The position numbers were made by a program, and so were the translations under genes. A stretch of 64,000 bases of DNA, from assembly GCF_900110885.1 (NCBI RefSeq), contig NZ_FOFJ01000003.1:151811-215810 (forward strand), in the 5' to 3' direction. This document shows, one piece after another, positions 25,481-35,912 of this stretch. The notes beneath the pieces were generated by a model. The model was not told the DNA's origin and ran no database searches. It was given only the letters and a program-made list of their open reading frames with translations. Numbering within the stretch: position 1 is the stretch's first letter; each line of letters starts with the position of its first letter. Source of the stretch: Azotobacter beijerinckii (GTDB taxonomy: Bacteria > Pseudomonadota > Gammaproteobacteria > Pseudomonadales > Pseudomonadaceae).

Positions 25481-25951
25481 GTGAACATGAATTTGACGCT
25501 ATTTGGTCAAACGATCGCCTTCGCTATTTTCGTCTGGTTCTGCATGAAGTACGTTTGGCCGCCACTCACCCAGGCCATGCAGGAACGCCAGAAGAAAATC
25601 GCCGAGGGTCTGGATGCTGCAGGCCGTGCGCAGCAGGATCTGAAGCTGGCTCAGGAAAAGGTTTCCAATACTCTCCGTGAAACCCGCGAGCAGGCTGCCG
25701 AGATCATCGAGCTGGCCAACAAGCAGGCCAATGCGATCGTCGAAGAGGCCAAGGAGCAGGCACGTGCCGAAGGCGAGCGTCTGATCGCCGGGGCCAAGGC
25801 CGAGATCGAGCAGGAAGTGAACCGTGCCAAGGACGCACTGCGCACTCAGGTAGCGGCTCTGGCCATCCTGGGCGCGGAGAAGATCCTGGAATCCAAGGTG
25901 GATACCAAGGCACACAACAAGCTGGTCGAAAAACTGGCCTCCCAACTCTAA
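25481..25951 (+). CDS. atpF: ATP synthase Fo subunit b
   Basis: 156 residues from GTG. An N-terminal membrane anchor (about 5-25) leads into [26 protein letters not shown] and then a long, charged coiled coil that forms the peripheral stalk, ending with the delta-binding region [16 protein letters not shown] 25481 gives the normal 156-residue length; the ATG two codons later is an alternative. It lies 92 bp after atpE and 12 bp before atpH. Confidence 0.96.
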   Translation: MNMNLTLFGQTIAFAIFVWFCMKYVWPPLTQAMQERQKKIAEGLDAAGRAQQDLKLAQEKVSNTLRETREQAAEIIELANKQANAIVEEAKEQARAEGERLIAGAKAEIEQEVNRAKDALRTQVAALAILGAEKILESKVDTKAHNKLVEKLASQL

Positions 25952-25963
25952 GCGAGGCAAGCG

Positions 25964-26500
25964 ATGATCAATAACCAGACGCTTGCTCGGCCTTACGCAA
26001 AAGCCGCTTTCGAGTATGCCAGCGCGGCCAACAGCAACGACGCTTGGTCGGGCATGTTGAGCCTGGCTGCCGCTGTCGTTGAAGCTCCCGAAGTCGCCGA
26101 ACTGCTGCGCAACCCGCGCCTGACCCGCGAAAGCAAGGTCGAGGCCGTGCTGCGTCTGTTCGCCGACGATGTCGACGATGCATTCCGCAACTTCATCGCC
26201 AACATGGGCGAGCACGATCGCCTGTTCGTGTTGCCGACCGTGCGCGAGTTGTTCGAAGCGTTCAAGGCGGAAGCCGAAAAAACGCTCGACGTCGAACTGG
26301 AGACGGCCTTCGAACTTTCCGCCGAGCAACTCGAAACCTTGGCTGCCGCCCTGTCGAAGCGGCTAGATCGTTCCGTCAACCCCCGGCAGGTCGTAAATCC
26401 TGCTCTGATCGGCGGCTTGGTCATCCGTGCCGGCGACGTGGTTGTCGACGGTTCGGTCCGCGGCAAACTGAGCCAGTTGGCCGAATCGTTGAAATCCTGA
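25964..26500 (+). CDS. atpH: ATP synthase F1 subunit delta
   Basis: 178 residues. Delta sits on top of F1 and ties it to subunit b. The conserved N-terminal TLARPYAKAAFEYA and the C-terminal NPALIGGLVIRAGDVVVDGSVRGKLSQL are visible in separated halves. The order atpF-H-A is standard, with a 12-bp gap before it and 15 bp after it. Confidence 0.96.
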   Translation: MINNQTLARPYAKAAFEYASAANSNDAWSGMLSLAAAVVEAPEVAELLRNPRLTRESKVEAVLRLFADDVDDAFRNFIANMGEHDRLFVLPTVRELFEAFKAEAEKTLDVELETAFELSAEQLETLAAALSKRLDRSVNPRQVVNPALIGGLVIRAGDVVVDGSVRGKLSQLAESLKS

Positions 26501-26515
26501 TTTGAGGGTCATGGC

Positions 26516-28060
<1,545 letters not shown>

Positions 28061-28110
28061 GCCGCAGCGGGAGCCGCAAGGCTCCCGCCTGCTAACCCGA
28101 AAGGTGTCAA

Positions 28111-28977
28111 ATGGCAGGCGCAAAAGAGATTCGCAGCAAGATTGCGAGCATCAAGAGCACGCAGAAGATCACCAGCGCCATGGAAAAGGTGGCGGTCAGC
28201 AAGATGCGCAAGGCCCAGATGCGCATGGCTGCCAGCCGTCCCTATGCGGAGCGGATCCGTCAGGTTATCGGCCATCTGGCCAAGGCCAACCCGGAATACA
28301 AGCACCCGTTCATGGTTGAGCGCCCGGTCAAGCGCGTCGGTTACATCCTCGTCTCCACCGACCGCGGTCTGTGCGGTGGCCTGAACGTCAACCTGTTCAA
28401 GGCCCTGATCAAGAACATGAAGGAGTGGCACGACAAGGGCGTCGAAGCCGACTTCTGCGTGATTGGCAGCAAGGGTGCCAGCTTCTTCCGCAGCTACGGC
28501 GGCAATGTGGTCGCGGCGATCGGCAACCTGGGTGAAGAGCCCTCGATCAACAAGCTGATCGGCAGCATCAAAGTGATGCTGGATGCCTTCCACGAAGGCC
28601 GTGTGGACCGTCTGTACCTGGCGTCGAACAAGTTCATCAACACCATGACCCAGAAGCCCACCGTCGAGCAGCTGCTGCCGCTGGCCGCAAGCGGCGACGA
28701 GGAAGGCGTTCAGAAGGGCACCTGGGACTATCTGTACGAACCCGATGCCCAGCAACTGCTGGACGCCCTGCTGGTTCGCTACATCGAGTCGCAGGTCTAC
28801 CAGGCCGTGGTGGAGAACGGCGCGGCCGAGCAGGCGGCGCGGATGATCGCGATGAAGAACGCGACCGACAACGCCGGCGAGCTGATCAGCGATCTGCAGC
28901 TGGTCTACAACAAGGCCCGTCAGGCGGCGATCACCCAGGAAATTTCGGAAATCGTCGGCGGCGCTGCCGCGGTTTAA
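28111..28977 (+). CDS. atpG: ATP synthase F1 subunit gamma
   Basis: 288 residues. Gamma is the rotating central shaft. The N-terminal helix [20 protein letters not shown] and [13 protein letters not shown], and the C-terminal helix [20 protein letters not shown] followed by [19 protein letters not shown], form the conserved coiled coil. The middle block [11 protein letters not shown] is also conserved. It lies between atpA (50 bp) and atpD (31 bp). Confidence 0.97.
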   Translation: MAGAKEIRSKIASIKSTQKITSAMEKVAVSKMRKAQMRMAASRPYAERIRQVIGHLAKANPEYKHPFMVERPVKRVGYILVSTDRGLCGGLNVNLFKALIKNMKEWHDKGVEADFCVIGSKGASFFRSYGGNVVAAIGNLGEEPSINKLIGSIKVMLDAFHEGRVDRLYLASNKFINTMTQKPTVEQLLPLAASGDEEGVQKGTWDYLYEPDAQQLLDALLVRYIESQVYQAVVENGAAEQAARMIAMKNATDNAGELISDLQLVYNKARQAAITQEISEIVGGAAAV

Positions 28978-28996
28978 GAACGGTTCATAAGGTTAG

Positions 28997-30385
<1,389 letters not shown>

Positions 30386-30391
30386 CCTGGC

Positions 30392-30449
30392 GCGCCCGCT
30401 CGCGGGCGCTCGACCAGGCGGTCGCCACTTCGGTGGCGCCGCCTGCTAA
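30392..30449 (+). promoter_or_regulatory. Two stem-loops between atpD and atpC
   Basis: GCGCCCGC (30392-30399) pairs with GCGGGCGC (30402-30409). Just downstream GCGGTCGCCAC pairs with GTGGCGCCGC across a TTCG tetraloop (about 30417-30443). Neither has a T tract, so they are more likely mRNA-stability or processing structures than terminators. They could set the lower atpC dosage relative to atpD. Confidence 0.55.
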
Positions 30450-30462
30450 CCGAGGCATGAAT

Positions 30463-30891
30463 ATGGCTATGTCAGTCCATTGCGACGTCGTCAGCGCGGA
30501 AGAAGAGCTGTTCTCGGGCCTGGTGGAAATGGTCATCGCCCACGCCCACATGGGCGATGTGGGCATCCTCCCGGGTCACGCGCCGCTGCTGACCGATCTC
30601 AAGCCCGGTCCGGTGCGTGTGATCAAGCAGGGCGGCGACGAGGAAATCTTCTACATCTCCGGCGGCTTCCTCGAAGTGCAGCCGAACATGGTGAAAGTCC
30701 TCGCCGATACCGCGACCCGTGCCAAGGATCTGGACGAGGTCGCCGCTCAGGAAGCCGTCAAGGCCGCCCAGAAGGCGCTCAGCGAGAAGGGGGCGGAGTT
30801 CGACTACAGTTCCGCTTCCGCTCGTCTGGCAGAGGCTGCCGCTCAGCTGCGCACCGTCAGCGAGCTGCGCAAGAAGTACGGCCGCCACTGA
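30463..30891 (+). CDS. atpC: ATP synthase F1 subunit epsilon
   Basis: 142 residues. Epsilon couples the shaft to the c-ring and inhibits ATP hydrolysis. The N-terminal beta-sandwich includes [18 protein letters not shown] and [20 protein letters not shown]; the C-terminal two-helix hairpin starts near 88 ([20 protein letters not shown]). I chose ATG 30463 because the GAGG at 30452-30455 sits 7 bp upstream; frames starting at 30433 or 30457 fit less well. It ends the atp operon at a strong terminator. Confidence 0.95.
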   Translation: MAMSVHCDVVSAEEELFSGLVEMVIAHAHMGDVGILPGHAPLLTDLKPGPVRVIKQGGDEEIFYISGGFLEVQPNMVKVLADTATRAKDLDEVAAQEAVKAAQKALSEKGAEFDYSSASARLAEAAAQLRTVSELRKKYGRH

Positions 30892-30917
30892 GTTCGACAC
30901 CGCTTCGCACGACGACG

Positions 30918-30944
30918 AAAGGGTAGCCAAGGCTACCCTTTTTT
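30918..30944 (+). terminator. Rho-independent terminator of the atp operon
   Basis: GGGTAGCC (30921-30928) and GGCTACCC (30931-30938), extended by A/T pairs, form a strong stem followed by six T residues (30939-30944). It ends the atp operon 27 bp after atpC. Confidence 0.93.
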
Positions 30945-31484
30945 CTTGGCCCCTCCGGCGGGGCGCTTGGCCGACGATCCGCAGGCCGCCGGGTTCCCGG
31001 CGCGCGGCCGTCCCGCTCCGACCGGGCGGGGTTCGCACGGTCCGGGCATTCCGTTGTCGAAGAGTCGACCGATCCGGCGTTTCCGCCGACCTCCATTATC
31101 CAGACGCTCGCGCATCCCGATTTTTCGTCCCTCTTCAGGGCAGGCAGGGCTTGTCCGGAGTGGGGCGGGCGGGTTTGCTTCCACGGTGGCGGCCGGGCGA
31201 AAATGAGCGATGCTGCACGCTTTCCAGGCGACAGGCGTGTCGATTCGCCCGGGTCCGTCGCTCGGCCCGCTCCGGGCTGCGGGAGTCGCTGGCCGACCTC
31301 GAAACGCCGGGTCCATTCGCTGCGTCCACGCAACGGACTTGCTCGGGGGCTTGCTCGGAAGCTTCGCGACAAGGCGGAGCCGTGGCAAGCAAGCCTGCCC
31401 GATGGATGGGTCTGCGTCGGAAGCGTCGACATCGTTCAACAAGGCCGGAACTCCACCGAGCGGCCGGGAAAAAGGATAACCAGA
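30945..31484. other. Gene-free leader before the srf-like cluster
   Basis: 540 bp of GC-rich DNA between the atp terminator and the SrfA-like gene. An in-frame extension of that gene reaches back to an ATG at 31203 but has no ribosome site, and its predicted residues look like random high-GC translation. No confident promoter hexamers were found. The region presumably holds the promoter of the cluster and marks the left edge of the inserted block. Confidence 0.5.
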
Positions 31485-32918
31485 ATGCCAGGTGCATTGC
31501 TTCGTACGGGTACGCTGCGGGAATTCAGGGCTCTGGGCGTCGACGGCCAGCCGGTCCATGGCGTGGCGCTGCAACTGCGCGAAGCCATCCGCCTGAAGAT
31601 GCGCCGCGAAGCGGCCGACTGCCTGGCGATCCCGCAGTCCAACGAAACCGGCGACCGCATCGATTGGTACGCACCGGTCGACGGCGACGTGGTGCCCTGG
31701 TCGGCCGCCACTCCGGAGGAGCGCGTGCAGGCCCATGCCCAGCTCGAGGCGATGCAGGCCCAGCTGCGCGCCACCGGCGAAAGCATGCGCAACGATGCGC
31801 AGAACCGGGAAAAGCAGGTCTTCGGCCGCCTTCTGGAAAAGGCCCTGCAGTTCCCCGATGCCAACCACGTCTATTTGGTGGACGGCAAGCCGGTGATCAC
31901 CTTCTGGGGATTCACCCAGCACGAGGCCCCCCAGCTACCCGATCCGCTGTCCTGTCTGCAGGCGGCCGGGCCGACCGCGGCCGTCGCGGCGTTGCCACCG
32001 CCGGCGGCACCTGTCGTCGCCGAAAAATCCCGCTGGCGGCGCTGGCTGTGGTTGCTGCTGCCGTTGCTCCTGCTGTTGCTGCTGTTTCTCATGCGTGCCT
32101 GCGCGCCGAGCGTCGAACTGCCGTTCGAGCTGTCCAAGATCGACCTGCCCGGTCTGCCGGCCGAAGAAAAGACTCCGCCGGATGTCCACCTGCGCGAGGG
32201 CGCCGTGGGGGTGACAGGTACCCTGGGCAATGCCGGTGTCGCCGGAGTCGATGCGACCGGGGTGGAAGGAGACGAGGTGGCGGTACCGGGCGAAGCCACG
32301 GCCGTCGAGGAGCTGCCGGCCGACGAGGCGTCGGCGGGCGATCTCGCGGCGGACGAGGCCGGTGCCGACCAATCCGCCTTGGACAAGTCCGCGGCGGAGG
32401 AGCAACCGCCCGTCCCGGAAACGCAGCCCGAACCGAAACCCGAAGACCTGTCGAAGCCGCCGGTTCCGCCACAACTCGACGAAAAAAATCCGGAGGGCCA
32501 GGAGGGGCAGCAGGATGAACCGTCCAAGAAAGGGGACGCCGCCAAACCCATGAGCATCCCGCCCGAGGCGCGCAGCAGCGGTTCGACCGGCTTCCTCGAC
32601 GGCAACTGGCAGGCCGGCGCCGGCATCCAGGACGCCAAGACCGGCAAGCCTTTGCAACTGGGCTACGACTTCAAGGACGGCAAGGGGCGGGTCAGTATCC
32701 GCCGCGACGACGGCGTGCAATGCTCGGGCGCGGTGAACGCCTCGATGCAGGGCGGCAACCTGTCGATCGCCAGCCAGGGACAGGCGGCCTGCAGCGACGG
32801 CAGCCGCTATCGTCTGCCGGAGGTGACCTGCAAGCCGGATGCGCGCAGCGCGGCGGACTGCACCGGCCATTACGGCGATCAGCAATTCCCCATGTCGATC
32901 CGCCAGGGCGGCCACTGA
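31485..32918 (+). CDS. srfA: SrfA-like single-pass membrane protein
   Basis: 477 residues. An N-terminal cytoplasmic domain (1-145) begins PGALLRTGTLREFRALGVDG and contains two blocks found again in the VWA protein at the far end of the cluster: DWYAPVDGDVVPW (60-72) and VYLVDGKPVITFWG (129-142). A short basic stretch WRRW precedes a leucine-rich membrane helix at about 186-203. A long Ala/Glu/Pro-rich linker (about 210-360) leads to a C-terminal domain with four cysteines (CSG, CSDG, CKP, CTGH) that could form disulfides in the periplasm. The start is set by AAAGGA 9 bp upstream. It is 15 bp before srfB. Naming rests on its length, topology and position before SrfB/SrfC; the biochemical role is unknown. 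Confidence 0.7.
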   Translation: MPGALLRTGTLREFRALGVDGQPVHGVALQLREAIRLKMRREAADCLAIPQSNETGDRIDWYAPVDGDVVPWSAATPEERVQAHAQLEAMQAQLRATGESMRNDAQNREKQVFGRLLEKALQFPDANHVYLVDGKPVITFWGFTQHEAPQLPDPLSCLQAAGPTAAVAALPPPAAPVVAEKSRWRRWLWLLLPLLLLLLLFLMRACAPSVELPFELSKIDLPGLPAEEKTPPDVHLREGAVGVTGTLGNAGVAGVDATGVEGDEVAVPGEATAVEELPADEASAGDLAADEAGADQSALDKSAAEEQPPVPETQPEPKPEDLSKPPVPPQLDEKNPEGQEGQQDEPSKKGDAAKPMSIPPEARSSGSTGFLDGNWQAGAGIQDAKTGKPLQLGYDFKDGKGRVSIRRDDGVQCSGAVNASMQGGNLSIASQGQAACSDGSRYRLPEVTCKPDARSAADCTGHYGDQQFPMSIRQGGH

Positions 32919-32933
32919 GGCGAGCACAGCAGC

Positions 32934-35912
32934 ATGTTTCCGGAAAAGACCGATTACGAAGACAGGATCACCCTGATCATGGGCAGCGGCATCCAGTTCC
33001 TGGATTTCGCCGTCAAACTGGAACTGCGCCGCGAGCCGGCCGGCGAATTCGTCCGGCCGCGCAGCGACGGCCCGCTGGTTCGCCTGCTGTTCGATCCGCG
33101 CAGCAACGCCTTCCACCATCCGGCCGAGCCCGGCAGGGCGGTGACGCCCGCTTTCGCCGTGGCCGTCGAGGACTCGCTGCGCCTGCTCAAGGGGCTCTGG
33201 CTGCCCCTGCCGTTCTTTCGCTGCAGCCCGCCGCGGCGTTTCGACGACGGCCCGAGCAACTGGTCGCGGGTGCGCATCGTCGAACTCGGCGAGGGCGAGG
33301 ACCCGGACGGCAACACCCACCGCATCACCTTCGCCTTCGACACCAAGGTCTTCGACAGCCGCGAGGCCACCACCTACCTGGCGCCGACCCGCGACGACGT
33401 CCGCGCCGGCGCCAGCTTCGCGCTGGCCCACCGGGCCGACGAAATGGGCTGGTTCCTCGACCTCGGCTGGGTCGACGGCTGGCTGCGCGAGGTGTTCGCC
33501 GAGCAGGCGCGGCTGCCGCCGCTGCGCATGCAGCCCGACGACATCCAGGCCGAGTGCGAGCAGCTCCACCACCAGGCGCACTACCTCAACCTGTTGCACC
33601 TGCTCGGCACGCACCTGCCGGTGCCGGAACTCAAGGTGGTCTCCAACCGCGACAGCGACGTGCACAAGGCGATCCCGGTGGACATGGTGCTGGACGTCGG
33701 CAACTCGCGCACCTGCGGCATCCTGATCGAGGACCATCCGCAGGAGAACGACGGCCTGAGCAAGCGCTACGAACTGGAGCTGCGCGACCTGACCCGGCCC
33801 GAGCAGGTCTATCCGGAGCCCTTCGAGAGCCGCGTCGAGTTCGCCCAGGCGATGTTCGGCAAGGACCACTTCTCGGTGCAGAGCGGCCGCCGCGAGGCCT
33901 TCCTCTGGCCGACCATCGCCCGCGTCGGCCGCGAGGCCGGGCGCCTGGCCGGGCGCCGGCGCGGCACCGAGGGCTCGACCGGGCTGTCGAGTCCCAAGCG
34001 CTACCTGTGGGACGAGGACGGCTACGAGCCGGGCTGGCGCTTCAACTGCGCCGCGCTGCGCACCGAGAGCGAACCGCACGCCACCGCCGCGCCGGTGGCC
34101 GGGCTGATCAACGAGAAGGGCCAGGCGCTCTACAGCCTGCCGTTCGACGAGCGCATGCCGGTGTTCCATCCGCACTATTCGCGCAGCTCGCTGATGACCT
34201 TCATGCTCTCCGAGGTCCTCGGCCAGGCGCTGATGCAGATCAACAGCCCCTCGCAGCGCCTGCGCATGAGCCACTCGCGGGTGCCGCGCCACCTGCGCTC
34301 GATCATCCTCACCGTGCCGCCGTCGATGCCCAAGCCGGAACGCGAGATCTTCGCCAAGTGCATGGAGCAGGCCATCGGCCTGGTCTGGAAGAGCCTCGGC
34401 TGGCATCCCGAGGACGATTCCGTCGACCTCAAGGACCCGAAGAGCCGCGAGAGCGCCTGGCCCTGGTTCCCCGAAGTCCATGTGCAGTGGGACGAGGCCA
34501 CCTGCGGGCAGGTGGTCTACCTGTTCAACGAGACCCAGAACAACTTCGCCGGACGCTCGGAGGAATTCTTCGCCGCCATGGCGCGGCCGGACCAGCCGCA
34601 CCGGGATCGCCTGACCATCGCCTCGATCGACATCGGCGGCGGCACCACGGATCTGGTGATCACCGAATACCGCCTCGACGACGGGGTCGGCGGCAACGTC
34701 TACATCAGCCCCGAACAGCGCTTTCGCGACGGCTTCAAGGTCGCCGGCGACGACATCCTGCTCGACGTGATCCGCCAGTTCGTCCTGCCGGCGCTGCGCG
34801 ACGCCCTGTCCCGGGCCGGCGTCGCCACGCCCGAGGCGCTGCTGTCGCGGCTGATCGGCAGCGAAACGCTGGCGGTGCAGGAGGCCGTGCTGCGCCAGCA
34901 ACTGACCCTGCAGGTGTTCGGCCCCATCGGCCTGCGCCTGCTCAAGGCCTACGAGCAGTACGACCCGCTGGAGCCGGGCAGCCGGGTCAGCGCCACCTTC
35001 GGCGAACTGCTCGGCGAGCGCCCCACCGAGGACGTGCTCGACTACGTCGCCGGCGCCGTGCGCCGCCAGCTGGGCAACGAGGCCGCGCCCTTCGACATCC
35101 TCGCCACCCCGCTGGACGTCAGCCTGCGGCGCATCCACGAGGCCTTCATCGGCGACCGCATGAGCATCGGCAAGACCATCCAGGCGCTCTGCGAGGTGGT
35201 GCACGCCTATCCCTGCGACGTGCTCCTGCTCACCGGCCGGCCCTCCTGCCTGCCCGGCGTGCAGGCGCTGTTCCGCGAGCTGCTGCCGCTGCCGCCGGGG
35301 CGCATCCTGTCGCTCAACCAGTACCGCACCGGCGGCTGGTACCCGTTCAACAAGCTCGACCGCATCGAGGACCCGAAGACCACCGCGGCGGTCGGCGCCA
35401 TGCTCTGCCTGCTGAGCCGCAGCCTGCGCCTGCCGAACTTCTACTTCCGCGTGGCGGCCTTCAAGTCCTACTCGACGCTCAGGCACCTGGGGCTGATCGA
35501 CAACAACAACGTCCTCAAGGACAGCAACGTCTACTATCGAGACATCGATCTGGACGACCCCGACTACCGCCTGGCGGACACCGCCTTCGACATGCGCGGC
35601 ACCATGCGCCTGGGCTTTCGCCAGTTGGCCTGCGAGCGCTGGTCGGCCGCGCCCCTGTACATTCTCGGCATCGAAAGCCCGAAACTGCGCGAGGAAATGG
35701 CGTCCAAGGGACTGGTGCTCAAGGTGCGCCTGGGCATCAAGTCCTCGCGCAACCCGGCCGAGGGCAGCGAGCGTTTCGAGTTGCTCGGCGTGGAGTCGGA
35801 CAGCGGCTCGGTCAGCCGCGCCCATGTGCGCCTCAAGCTCAACACCCTGCCCGATGCCGGGCTGGGCGAATCCCAATACTGGCTCGACAGTGGAAGCGTA
35901 TTTCGCAAATGA
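32934..35912 (+). CDS. srfB: SrfB family protein (actin/Hsp70-like ATPase fold)
   Basis: 992 residues, matching the SrfB 'virulence factor' family in length. The ATPase-fold motifs are MVLDVGNSRTCGILIED at about 251-267 (phosphate 1) and SIDIGGGTTDLVITEY at 564-579 (phosphate 2), with LLLTGRPSCLPGVQALF at 764-780 as the adenosine-type motif. Together these are the actin/Hsp70/sugar-kinase layout with large insertions. There is no signal peptide or membrane helix, so it is probably cytosolic and works with SrfC, whose start overlaps its stop (ATGA). In Salmonella srfABC was reported to be SsrB-regulated; that says nothing about the role in this host. Confidence 0.85.
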   Translation: MFPEKTDYEDRITLIMGSGIQFLDFAVKLELRREPAGEFVRPRSDGPLVRLLFDPRSNAFHHPAEPGRAVTPAFAVAVEDSLRLLKGLWLPLPFFRCSPPRRFDDGPSNWSRVRIVELGEGEDPDGNTHRITFAFDTKVFDSREATTYLAPTRDDVRAGASFALAHRADEMGWFLDLGWVDGWLREVFAEQARLPPLRMQPDDIQAECEQLHHQAHYLNLLHLLGTHLPVPELKVVSNRDSDVHKAIPVDMVLDVGNSRTCGILIEDHPQENDGLSKRYELELRDLTRPEQVYPEPFESRVEFAQAMFGKDHFSVQSGRREAFLWPTIARVGREAGRLAGRRRGTEGSTGLSSPKRYLWDEDGYEPGWRFNCAALRTESEPHATAAPVAGLINEKGQALYSLPFDERMPVFHPHYSRSSLMTFMLSEVLGQALMQINSPSQRLRMSHSRVPRHLRSIILTVPPSMPKPEREIFAKCMEQAIGLVWKSLGWHPEDDSVDLKDPKSRESAWPWFPEVHVQWDEATCGQVVYLFNETQNNFAGRSEEFFAAMARPDQPHRDRLTIASIDIGGGTTDLVITEYRLDDGVGGNVYISPEQRFRDGFKVAGDDILLDVIRQFVLPALRDALSRAGVATPEALLSRLIGSETLAVQEAVLRQQLTLQVFGPIGLRLLKAYEQYDPLEPGSRVSATFGELLGERPTEDVLDYVAGAVRRQLGNEAAPFDILATPLDVSLRRIHEAFIGDRMSIGKTIQALCEVVHAYPCDVLLLTGRPSCLPGVQALFRELLPLPPGRILSLNQYRTGGWYPFNKLDRIEDPKTTAAVGAMLCLLSRSLRLPNFYFRVAAFKSYSTLRHLGLIDNNNVLKDSNVYYRDIDLDDPDYRLADTAFDMRGTMRLGFRQLACERWSAAPLYILGIESPKLREEMASKGLVLKVRLGIKSSRNPAEGSERFELLGVESDSGSVSRAHVRLKLNTLPDAGLGESQYWLDSGSVFRK

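Noticed and set aside
31203..31484. N-terminal extension of the SrfA-like protein to ATG 31203
   Set aside because: No ribosome site, arginine/proline-rich random-looking residues, and a good AAGGA before ATG 31485.
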